Shown here: positions 1 through 5,891 of the stretch, one piece after another | Layout: each line of letters opens with the position of its first letter | How positions within the stretch are numbered: position 1 is the stretch's first letter | Notes under the pieces: generated by a model | Databases searched by the model: none | Seen by the model: only the letters and a program-made list of their open reading frames with translations | Told to the model about the DNA's origin: nothing | Program-made: the position numbers and the translations under genes | Assembly (NCBI GenBank): GCA_030151885.1 | Contig: JASLCG010000059.1 | Coordinates: 1-16,772, forward strand | Reading direction: 5' to 3' | From: Bacteroides sp. | Lineage (GTDB): Bacteria > Bacteroidota > Bacteroidia > Bacteroidales > Bacteroidaceae | Length of the DNA: 16,772 nt

Positions 1-700
1 CTCTGTAATATACGTTCCATGAATCTTTAGCATATCCATCTTTTAGTTGGTTGTGATTTGTAGAACTTCCAGATCCTTCAATAACTTCTCCTCTATAGTA
101 AGTATTCCAAGAGTCTTTAGCGTATCCTCTTCCAGTAACTTTAAAAGAGCTAGCCGATGCATTATTTATCTTACTTCCTCTGTAATATACATTCCATGAA
201 TCTTTTGCATAGCCATCAGTAAGTACTTGGAATGAACTTGCTGTTGCATCTTTAATCTTTTCTCTTTTATAAAAGACATTAAAAGCATCTTTAGCATAAA
301 AATCGTCTAAAATTTCATACCTGCTTCCGTTATGTTTATGTTCAATTTGTCCATTTTTATAAGTATATCTATGGTCTTTTGCATAGCCTTTTTTATCAAG
401 AACTTTAAAAGTTGATGGATTAGATTCTTCTATCTTACTTCCTTTATAATAAACACTTCTGATGTCTTTAGCATAGCCATAATTTAATACTTTAAAGGTA
501 GCTGAATGTGCATCTTCCACAGCTCTTCCGTCATAATAAATTTTGAGATGATCTTTAAAGTATCCATTACCAATATCTCTAGCAGATCTACTTTGTTGTT
601 GTAATTCTATATTCTCTAAGAATAGAGTATTTGCAGATGCTTCTGTATTGTAGATGCACAAAAGCAATAGTAGCACCAAGAATAAGGAGTGTTTTTTCAT
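1..700 (-). CDS. Secreted DKNYY-repeat protein, C-terminus missing
   Basis: I translated this by hand from an ATG at 698-700; it stays open to the left edge, giving 233 codons with no stop, so it is partial. Residues 1-23 are a signal peptide: Lys-Lys, a long Leu/Val/Ile core and an ASA-type cleavage site. The rest is a tandem repeat built on (G/D)(Y/F)(Y/F/A)KD, then about four residues, then (V/I/T)YY. Units begin near residues 46, 75, 105, 134, 163, 192 and 222, so the period is 29-30 residues. The motif GYAKDSWNVYYRG matches the DKNYY family, whose molecular function is not known. The protein should be periplasmic or on the cell surface. Repeats near the left edge are almost identical at DNA level (1-40 and 178-217 differ at three positions), which suggests recent copy-number change. 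The total repeat number cannot be known from this window. Confidence 0.85.
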   Translation of the reverse strand, partial: MKKHSLFLVLLLLLCIYNTEASANTLFLENIELQQQSRSARDIGNGYFKDHLKIYYDGRAVEDAHSATFKVLNYGYAKDIRSVYYKGSKIEESNPSTFKVLDKKGYAKDHRYTYKNGQIEHKHNGSRYEILDDFYAKDAFNVFYKREKIKDATASSFQVLTDGYAKDSWNVYYRGSKINNASASSFKVTGRGYAKDSWNTYYRGEVIEGSGSSTNHNQLKDGYAKDSWNVYYR

Positions 701-935
701 AATTTTATTGTTTATTTTGTACTGCTAATATAGAAAAGGAAATCACTATAAATAAGATGTAATCCCTAATATTAGATGGGGTAACGACTATTAATACCTT
801 GAGGTATATGATGCACTCCGTTAGTTGCCGACATACCTCGAGCATATCGGCAAGAAGACAGAGGTATATTGCCGACTAACGTCTGTCTTGTCGGCAACAT
901 ACAAAGCCCTTAATTATGTGCTAATAAAAAGAAAC
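701..935. other. Intergenic region with a palindrome cluster
   Basis: This gap lies between the end of the phosphoesterase gene and the start of the DKNYY gene, both on the minus strand. It holds no credible ORF. The half nearer the phosphoesterase is filled with small inverted repeats, annotated separately. The part next to the DKNYY start (701-780) is plain AT-rich DNA and should carry that gene's promoter, but I find no clear TAnnTTTG element there. Confidence 0.6.
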
Positions 936-946
936 TTATTGCCGAC
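794..946. repeat. Cluster of TTGCCGAC inverted repeats
   Basis: The octamer TTGCCGAC, or its complement GTCGGCAA, occurs at 825-832, 869-876, 890-897 and 939-946, with a one-base variant (ATCGGCAA) at 846-853. Consecutive copies alternate in orientation, giving two hairpins with 7-8-bp stems: 825-832 with 846-853, and 869-876 with 890-897. A second motif, GAGGTAT or its complement ATACCTC, is at 801-807, 833-839 and 861-867, and ATACCT/AGGTAT forms a tight hairpin at 794-807. AAGACAG (855-861) can also pair with CTGTCTT (883-889). The last octamer copy overlaps the stop end of the phosphoesterase gene and encodes its final Arg-Gln. The cluster could be a REP/MITE-like element, a complex terminator or an operator array. 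It lacks the U-tract of the window's ordinary terminators. Confidence 0.6.
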
Positions 947-1691
947 TGAGAAGTTGTTTTCTTAAAAAAGAAGCATAGAAACTAGGAACTTCACTTTCTT
1001 CTATGTTTTGTATCGTCTCTAGTACGTTGTAATCAATTTTTTTTAGATTAGGCTGATATATTTTATGTTCTTCATCAATAGTAAGTTGTAAGTAAACAGC
1101 TTTAGCTCCAATGTTTTCTCTAGATCTGCCCACCGATCCTGTATTTATAAATAACAGCTCTTGCTGATCTATACTCATTTTCCTCACAAAAGAGTAATGG
1201 GTGTGCCCTGCACAAATTATATTTACATTATACTCTTTAAACCAGTTAAGTAGTTTCTCTTCTGGGTGATTTTCAAATATGTACTCTCTGTTATTAAGCG
1301 GACTACCATGAACAAGCAAAATATCTCCGGCTGCAGTATGTAACACCATCTGTTTAGGGAGTTCTCTTAAATAGGCTTTATTCACATCAGTAGTATGCTT
1401 CTTACTATATTCTATAGCAGCTATTCTTGCAGCAGTTTCTGTAGCACTATGCTTTGCTAGTGGTATGGTTGCACCATTAGTTCCAATACGTTCATCGTGG
1501 TTGCCTAATATGGTAGGTATCTTTTTTGTTTGAAGTAATGCAATAACCTCGTTGTTCCACGGTGCATAGTCTACCAAATCTCCCAAACAGTATATTTCGT
1601 CTGTTCTGTAACTCTTCTCTATATCTAGTAATACAGCTTCTAACGCTGGTAAGTTACCATGTATATCACTTATAATTGCAATTTTTCTCAT
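936..1691 (-). CDS. Calcineurin-like metallophosphoesterase (YfcE-type)
   Basis: Full-length 251-residue metallophosphoesterase of the compact calcineurin-like superfamily (PF12850 type), with no signal peptide, so cytoplasmic. The two-metal site is complete: D9 and H11 in SDIHGN, D38 in GDLVD, N64-H65 in GNHDE, H128 in LVHGSP, and H163 and H165 in AGHTH. The FINTGSVGRSR segment near residues 182-191 is typical of this branch. The family hydrolyses phosphodiester or phosphomonoester bonds with Mn or similar metals; the natural substrate cannot be read from sequence. It diverges from the HD phosphohydrolase gene with about 145 bp between the starts. Its last two sense codons lie inside the TTGCCGAC repeat cluster, so the repeat may have replaced or extended the original C-terminus. 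Confidence 0.9.
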   Translation of the reverse strand: MRKIAIISDIHGNLPALEAVLLDIEKSYRTDEIYCLGDLVDYAPWNNEVIALLQTKKIPTILGNHDERIGTNGATIPLAKHSATETAARIAAIEYSKKHTTDVNKAYLRELPKQMVLHTAAGDILLVHGSPLNNREYIFENHPEEKLLNWFKEYNVNIICAGHTHYSFVRKMSIDQQELLFINTGSVGRSRENIGAKAVYLQLTIDEEHKIYQPNLKKIDYNVLETIQNIEESEVPSFYASFLRKQLLSRQ

Positions 1692-1720
1692 CTGTTATAA
1701 AAGATACTAATACTGATTTG

Positions 1721-1728
1721 CAAAGATG
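1721..1728 (-). promoter_or_regulatory. Possible -7 element for the phosphoesterase gene
   Basis: On the minus strand this reads CATCTTTG followed by C, one mismatch from the Bacteroidota consensus TAnnTTTG, about 30 bp upstream of the phosphoesterase ATG. No convincing TTTG -33 box is visible at the expected distance, so this is a weak call. Confidence 0.3.
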
Positions 1729-1803
1729 TATATTTTTAGCTTTTATCTTTAATTTGAACTCTTATATAACTCTAAAAAATAGAATATTTAGTAAGAATGA
1801 CTC

Positions 1804-1811
1804 TATCTTTG
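1804..1811 (+). promoter_or_regulatory. Bacteroidota -7 promoter element for the HD gene
   Basis: TATCTTTG matches the TAnnTTTG consensus of the Bacteroidota primary sigma factor exactly and lies 25 bp before the HD-domain ATG. Transcription would begin near 1818, leaving a leader of about 20 nt. A -33 TTTG box is not evident, which is common in weaker promoters of this group. Confidence 0.5.
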
Positions 1812-1836
1812 CACTCCCTAACGAAGAGAGATTATA

Positions 1837-2490
1837 ATGGAAATAGAAAAAATAATTCAAGAGACGATAACGTATGTCAAGCAAACTTTAAAGAGTGCCG
1901 AGGCGGGGCACGACTGGTCGCACGTTTTACGTGTGTATCACATAGCTTTGCACATAAATGCAGAGGAGAAAGCAAACAAGTTAATTGTGTCGTTGGCAGC
2001 TCTACTTCACGATATTGCAGATTCTAAGTTTTTTGGAGGAGATGAAACTATTGGGCCAAGTAGAGCAAGATCATTTCTAGTAACTACAGGTGTATCAGAA
2101 GACATTATAGAGCAAGTAGTATTAATTATTAAACATATGTCTTTTAAAAATACTTTTGAAAAATCTGTGTTTGATTCACCCGAACTTAGGATTGTTCAAG
2201 ATGCCGATCGATTAGATGCAATGGGGGCTATTGGAATTGCCCGTACTTTCTCTTATGGAGGGTTTAAATGCAGACCGATGTACGACCCAGATATTAAGCC
2301 AAATTTGCAACACACAAAAGAGAGCTATAAAAATAGTACATCTCCAACAATTAATCATTTTTACGAAAAGCTGCTTCTACTGAAAAATAGTATGAATACA
2401 AATACAGGGAAAGCCTTAGCAGTAGAGAGGCACCAGTTTATGCTAGATTACCTGGAACAGTTTTTTGCTGAATGGAGAGGCGAACGCTAA
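1837..2490 (+). CDS. HD-domain phosphohydrolase, YedJ/YpgQ type
   Basis: Cytoplasmic 217-residue HD-superfamily protein. The metal-binding signature is present in order: H29 in HDWSH, H58-D59 in LLHDIAD, and D122/D124 in QDADRLDAMGAIGIART. This QDADRLDA(M/I)GA block is characteristic of the YedJ/YpgQ branch, for which nucleotide pyrophosphohydrolase activity has been reported in Bacillus; the substrate here is inferred only by family. An overlapping frame starts slightly earlier at 1797, but it has no family features, whereas the frame chosen here carries every catalytic residue. The ATG at 1837 sits at a plausible distance from the TATCTTTG element. The gene stands alone and ends at a hairpin shared with the convergent cold-shock gene. 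Confidence 0.9.
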   Translation: MEIEKIIQETITYVKQTLKSAEAGHDWSHVLRVYHIALHINAEEKANKLIVSLAALLHDIADSKFFGGDETIGPSRARSFLVTTGVSEDIIEQVVLIIKHMSFKNTFEKSVFDSPELRIVQDADRLDAMGAIGIARTFSYGGFKCRPMYDPDIKPNLQHTKESYKNSTSPTINHFYEKLLLLKNSMNTNTGKALAVERHQFMLDYLEQFFAEWRGER

Positions 2491-2521
2491 GAGCTTGAGT
2501 TGCTCCATAGGTCTAAAATAT

Positions 2522-2553
2522 AAAAGGAGAACTCTATCTAGAATTCTCCTTTT
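2522..2553. terminator. Bidirectional hairpin terminator
   Basis: AAAAGGAGAA at 2522-2531 pairs perfectly with TTCTCCTTTT at 2544-2553 around a 12-nt loop. A-tracts on the left and T-tracts on the right give a valid U-tailed terminator in both directions, as expected between the convergent HD and cold-shock genes. Confidence 0.8.
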
Positions 2554-2570
2554 ACTATATTTAAATTGTA

Positions 2571-3011
2571 CTATTTTACAATTTGTACTTTAACAGCATT
2601 CATACCACGTGGACCTCTTTCAAGCTCGAATGTTACGCTATCTCCATCAGTAATATCTTCAGGAGCATTGCTAATATGGAAGAAATAACTCTCTCTACTA
2701 TCGTTTTGCTTAATAAATCCGAAGCCTTTACTTGTATTAAAGAAATCTACTTTTCCCGACAACACGGTCTCTTCTTCAATAACTTCTTTAGGAGGAACAG
2801 AAACTTCAATTCTGCTAGCGTCAATCTCTTCAATCTCAGATGGATCTACAGGAGTGTCTGTAATCATTCCATTCTCATCAACATACGCTATCATATCTTC
2901 GAAAGATGTTTTACCAGCATTAGCTTTACGAGCTTCTTTTCGTTTTTGCTTTTCTAATTTTTTCTGTTGTTTTCTTTTTTCTACGTCTCTTTTGTTAAAT
3001 GTTAAAGCCAT
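2571..3011 (-). CDS. Cold-shock domain protein with basic N-terminal tail
   Basis: 146-residue protein with two parts. Residues 1-35 are strongly basic and probably helical (runs such as KRKQQKK and KQKRKEARK), and residues 36-82 form an acidic linker. Residues 84-146 are a complete cold-shock domain: GKVDFFN, RNP1 KGFGFI at 95-100, and RNP2-like SYFFHIS at 108-114. Such proteins bind single-stranded RNA or DNA and act as RNA chaperones or translation regulators. Ordinary Csp proteins are about 65-70 residues, so the tail doubles the length; the basic stretch may add nucleic-acid or ribosome contacts (inference). It is convergent with the HD gene. Its 5' side faces a 475-bp AT-rich divergent region that could supply a long leader. 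Confidence 0.9.
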   Translation of the reverse strand: MALTFNKRDVEKRKQQKKLEKQKRKEARKANAGKTSFEDMIAYVDENGMITDTPVDPSEIEEIDASRIEVSVPPKEVIEEETVLSGKVDFFNTSKGFGFIKQNDSRESYFFHISNAPEDITDGDSVTFELERGPRGMNAVKVQIVK

Positions 3012-3486
3012 TTATCTATTTATTGTATTTATATTTAGTTTGGTACCTGTTGGTACACATTTATTACAGATTAAAACACATTTTATACTACTAAATGTCA
3101 AGAGTGAGGTTTACAGTAAGTGTAGTATTTAGTAAGGTGTGTTTAGAGGTCTATTTTGATTTAATAAAGATAGATATAATCTGTTCATTAAACTACTTTT
3201 TAGTTAATAAAAAATATTTAAGCTTGTTAATGGAGCATTTATTCTTGTTAATGTTAAAATAATAGAACTAAAGGGGCTGTTTTATACTTACTTAATAACT
3301 CTTTTACTTATGTAAAGGCAATATTATTGTGCATATATTTATAGTTATATTTTTTTACTGTATATTGATTTAATACTGAAATAGACGACAAATAAAGATA
3401 CGCAAAGCACCTACTTACGGCGTTGATTGATAGTGAATTTGTGCTTTAATACTATCTATTACTTAACTACTAACTTACTGAATGAT
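3012..3486. promoter_or_regulatory. Long divergent AT-rich control region
   Basis: No gene is seen in these 475 bp between the divergent cold-shock and orphan genes. On the minus strand, TATCTTTA at 3165-3172 is one base off TAnnTTTG; if used, it would give the cold-shock mRNA a leader of about 145 nt, as is common for cold-shock messages. CTTGTTAATG is directly repeated at 3223-3232 and 3244-3253, exactly 21 bp apart or two helical turns, which would suit a dimeric regulator. AAAGCAC (3404-3410) and GTGCTTT (3441-3447) form a loose inverted repeat upstream of the orphan gene. All these are suggestive only. Confidence 0.35.
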
Positions 3487-4170
3487 ATGAATAAAAGCCT
3501 AAATTTGGCTAATGCCGCCTATACAGATAGATATAGACTGGAATGCGAAGGCCAGTTGTTTATATTTGGTAACCAAAATTTGGTAGATACTTTAGTTACA
3601 GACCTTCCTTATGGGTATAGGTTAGAAGAAAATCTATACGTTGTAAAAACAGAAGACAACACTACTTATAGTGGAAGAGAGGTGAGTGTTTTCCATAATA
3701 GAGCTGATAATGCTCTCTGTACTTGGAAATGTTATGACGACAACGCCATCTTTTACGACATCATTAAGCATAGTGATGGCAACGAATACTTGCTATTTAG
3801 GCAAGAACTATATGGTTATAGTGTTTATTGTTTAACTACTGATGTTTTTTTTCAATATTATCCTCAATCGGCCTTAGATGGCGAAGAGTGTTTTATATGG
3901 GCTGGGGTGGAGGAGTACAGACCCGAGGAAAATTGGTTGTTAGTAACGGGCTGTTATTGGGCATGTCCGTGGAGTATTGCCATTATAGATTTTGAAAATC
4001 CACTCTCAATTCCCCGATTCCAACTCGACATAAGAAGTCATTTGGCTGGAGATTATTTTGACTTTGACGATATTTATATTGACCATTGGGAAGACGATGT
4101 ACTACATTTAAAGTGTCTTTACGATGAGAAAGTATTGATGAATCAGGTGAAACCTAAAGAGTGGATGTAG
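3487..4170 (+). CDS. Uncharacterised acidic Cys/aromatic-rich protein
   Basis: I do not recognise a named family. The reading frame opens at a TTG at 3427, but the first ATG, at 3487, is the more likely start: it gives a 227-residue soluble protein beginning MNKSLNLANA, and the upstream 20 codons look non-coding. There is no signal peptide or membrane segment. The protein is acidic and rich in Tyr, Trp and Cys (cysteines near 20, 78, 82, 115, 135, 156, 160 and 210). The most distinctive part is residues 135-171, containing CFIWAGVEEY and GCYWACPWSIAIIDF, with a CxxxC pair at 156/160. Alternating hydrophobic stretches with Asp/Asn turns suggest a mostly beta fold. It stands alone, divergent from the cold-shock gene, so context gives no function. 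Confidence 0.75.
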   Translation: MNKSLNLANAAYTDRYRLECEGQLFIFGNQNLVDTLVTDLPYGYRLEENLYVVKTEDNTTYSGREVSVFHNRADNALCTWKCYDDNAIFYDIIKHSDGNEYLLFRQELYGYSVYCLTTDVFFQYYPQSALDGEECFIWAGVEEYRPEENWLLVTGCYWACPWSIAIIDFENPLSIPRFQLDIRSHLAGDYFDFDDIYIDHWEDDVLHLKCLYDEKVLMNQVKPKEWM

Positions 4171-4206
4171 TTCTGCTGCTCTTTAAGATTGAATGCCTGC
4201 TCTAAT

Positions 4207-4268
4207 TTTTACATACTGAAACGTGAACCATAGTGTAATAGCTTTGGTCCACGTTTCAGTATGTAAAA
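4207..4268. repeat. Long hairpin, 19-bp perfect outer stem
   Basis: The left arm 4207-4225 pairs base for base with 4250-4268; its core is ACATACTGAAACGTG against CACGTTTCAGTATGT. After one A-C mismatch, four more pairs follow (ACCA at 4227-4230 with TGGT at 4245-4248) around a 14-nt loop. The arm begins with a T-run and ends with an A-run, the reverse of the polarity needed for a Rho-independent terminator, and unlike the other three hairpins in this window. It could still end transcripts of the orphan gene by another route, serve as an RNA-stability element, or be an operator or small mobile-element remnant. Confidence 0.7.
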
Positions 4269-4281
4269 GAGAATAAATCTA

Positions 4282-4377
4282 TTAATCTGTCTCTTCGAGT
4301 TTGAATATAGCTTCTACAGGCTTATTGAATACTATTGCTATTTTTAAGGCTAGTACCTGATGTATATAGTATAGGCC
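4282..4377 (-). pseudogene. Relic C-terminus of an XRE-family HTH regulator
   Basis: Read on the minus strand, the frame ending at TAA 4282-4284 encodes ALKIAIVFNKPVEAIFKLEE followed by Thr-Asp, just after YYIHQVL. This closely fits the C-terminus of small Cro/C1-type (HTH_3) regulators, which typically ends YxPSLxLAxKIAxxFxxxVExIFxLEE. The segment corresponding to the PSL turn is altered, and a stop codon at 4378-4380 removes everything upstream; I find no DNA-recognition helices in the following 100 bp. About 32 codons survive. Proteins of this type are normally 65-75 residues and often sit beside a small membrane protein; no such partner remains here. Confidence 0.65.
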
Positions 4378-4484
4378 TTATTTGTGATAAAGAAGATGCT
4401 AAATCGTTAAGATGTAGTACAGGGATAAGGATTATATGTAGAGTGGAATGTTAAATGATGGTTCTATTGATATCTTTTAAGGCT

Positions 4485-4509
4485 ATAGTGACGTATAATG
4501 TCATACTAT
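4485..4509. promoter_or_regulatory. Imperfect inverted repeat before the radical SAM gene
   Basis: ATAGTGAC at 4485-4492 faces GTCATACTAT at 4500-4509, the same arm with two extra bases, ending 18 bp before the radical SAM ATG. It is placed where an operator or a leader hairpin could act on that gene. The sequence is short and AT-rich, so chance is a real alternative. Confidence 0.25.
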
Positions 4510-4527
4510 CTCTTTTAATTTGTCGTC

Positions 4528-5787
4528 ATGAATGAGCATATCTTAGATAAACTAAAGGTTTTGGCAGAGTCTGCAAAGTACGATGTATCTTGCTCCTCTA
4601 GTGGCACTAAACGTAAAAATACTACAGGTGGTATAGGAAATACGGTTGGTGGTATGGGGGTGTGCCATAGCTTTACGGCAGATGGTCGTTGTATATCTCT
4701 TTTAAAGATTATGCTTACTAATTATTGTATTTATGATTGTGCATATTGCATTAATCGCAGAAGTAACGACATAAGACGTGCTACATTTTCTGTTAAAGAG
4801 CTTGTAGATCTTACCATCGAGTTTTATAGGCGAAATTATATAGAAGGTCTATTTCTTAGTTCGGGAGTAATTAATAATCCAGATTACACAATGGAGCGTA
4901 TGGTGAGGGTTATTAAAGAGTTGAGGCTTGTACACCGATTTAATGGTTATATCCACATGAAGAGTATTCCAGGTGCTAGCCGTGAACTGGTAAATGAGGC
5001 CGGTTTGTATGCCGACAGAATGAGTGTTAATTTAGAGATTCCTACCGAGGAGAATTTAAAACTACTAGCCCCAGAGAAAGATCACATCAGTGTGTTTCAG
5101 CCTATGAAGTACATTCAGCAAGGCATGTTACAGAGCATAGAAGATCGAAAAACCATTCGTTCTACGCCTCATTTTGTACCTGCAGGACAGAGTACTCAAA
5201 TGATTGTAGGTGCTACAAATGAATCGGATAAAGACATTCTTTGCATCTCCTCGTTACTCTATAAACGGCCTAGTATGAAGCGTGTTTATTATTCGGCTTT
5301 TATACCTGTAAACAGTTACGATAATAGACTTCCTGCTATAAACCAGGCTCCATTGGTGCGAGAAAATAGACTATATCAGGCCGATTGGTTGATTCGCTTT
5401 TATGATTTTAAAGCCGATGAATTGGTTGACGATAGTTATCCCGATTTAGATTTGGCCATTGATCCTAAATTAGGTTGGGCGCTTCGTCATCCAGAATTTT
5501 TCCCTGTCGATATTAATAAAGCCGATTATGAGATGATTCTTCGTGTACCAGGTATCGGGGTAAAATCTGCTAAACTCATAGTTTCTGCTAGAAGATTTGG
5601 AAAGCTCAATAGTTATAAGCTTAAAAAAATAGGTATTGTAATGAAGAAGGCACAGTATTTTATAACTTGTAATGAATTGGCACATTATACTATAAATGAG
5701 ATAAAGCCCGATTTGTTGCGTAGAATATTGATTGAGCCTAATAAAAAGAAAGGGATGGATGGACAGTTGACATTAGATTTTATTTAG
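4528..5787 (+). CDS. Radical SAM DNA modification/repair protein (rSAM_link_UDG type)
   Basis: 419 residues, matching the TIGR03916-type family of putative DNA modification/repair radical SAM proteins. The 4Fe-4S cluster motif is C67-xxx-C71-xx-C74 in NYCIYDCAYC, preceded by the family-typical Gly-rich segment and CHSFTADGRC (residues 46-55). The barrel continues through FLSSGV (109-114) and HMKSIPG (143-149). Residues 329-355 (DINKADYEMILRVPGIGVKS) form a helix-hairpin-helix that should bind DNA. The last residues, QLTLDF (413-418), fit the QLxLxF sliding-clamp-binding peptide. The reaction is unknown. Homologues are usually next to a DUF4130 gene, sometimes fused to a uracil-DNA glycosylase; here that partner lies 1.3 kb downstream, past DUF418. 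The ATG at 4528 keeps the conserved N-terminus and has no good alternative. Confidence 0.9.
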   Translation: MNEHILDKLKVLAESAKYDVSCSSSGTKRKNTTGGIGNTVGGMGVCHSFTADGRCISLLKIMLTNYCIYDCAYCINRRSNDIRRATFSVKELVDLTIEFYRRNYIEGLFLSSGVINNPDYTMERMVRVIKELRLVHRFNGYIHMKSIPGASRELVNEAGLYADRMSVNLEIPTEENLKLLAPEKDHISVFQPMKYIQQGMLQSIEDRKTIRSTPHFVPAGQSTQMIVGATNESDKDILCISSLLYKRPSMKRVYYSAFIPVNSYDNRLPAINQAPLVRENRLYQADWLIRFYDFKADELVDDSYPDLDLAIDPKLGWALRHPEFFPVDINKADYEMILRVPGIGVKSAKLIVSARRFGKLNSYKLKKIGIVMKKAQYFITCNELAHYTINEIKPDLLRRILIEPNKKKGMDGQLTLDFI

Positions 5788-5891
5788 CCTTATAGATTAC
5801 TAATATTCTTTAATATAGCTGTACCTATTTGTAAGGTTTAGTATCTTGTCGTTCCTTTTATATTTAACTAACTATTATCTATTTTATTACT

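Larger units (their letters stand above)
4171..4527. other. Intergenic spacer with hairpin and gene relic
   Basis: This 357-bp spacer separates the orphan gene from the radical SAM gene. It contains a long hairpin (4207-4268) and the remains of an HTH gene (4282-4377), both annotated separately. Just upstream of the radical SAM start it has an imperfect inverted repeat. No intact ORF of useful length is seen. Confidence 0.6.

Noticed and set aside
1..700. Regularly spaced repeats suggesting a CRISPR array
   Set aside because: The repeats have an 87-90-bp period, diverge gradually and keep one reading frame on the minus strand with a signal peptide. They are protein repeats, not repeat-spacer units.
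1797..2027. Plus-strand 76-codon frame overlapping the HD gene start
   Set aside because: It has no family features and a composition typical of an out-of-frame shadow. The overlapping frame from 1837 carries the complete HD motif set.
2583..2957. Plus-strand 124-codon frame opposite the cold-shock gene
   Set aside because: It is antisense to the conserved cold-shock domain; its Ser/Phe-rich translation is the mirror of Lys/Glu-rich codons.
3427..3486. Extended start of the orphan gene at a TTG codon
   Set aside because: The 20 extra codons look like non-coding leader and would need a rare TTG start; ATG at 3487 is in frame.
4207..4268. Rho-independent terminator for the orphan gene
   Set aside because: The stem is strong, but the T-run precedes and the A-run follows it on both strands, so no U-tract follows the hairpin. 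It is kept as a repeat instead.
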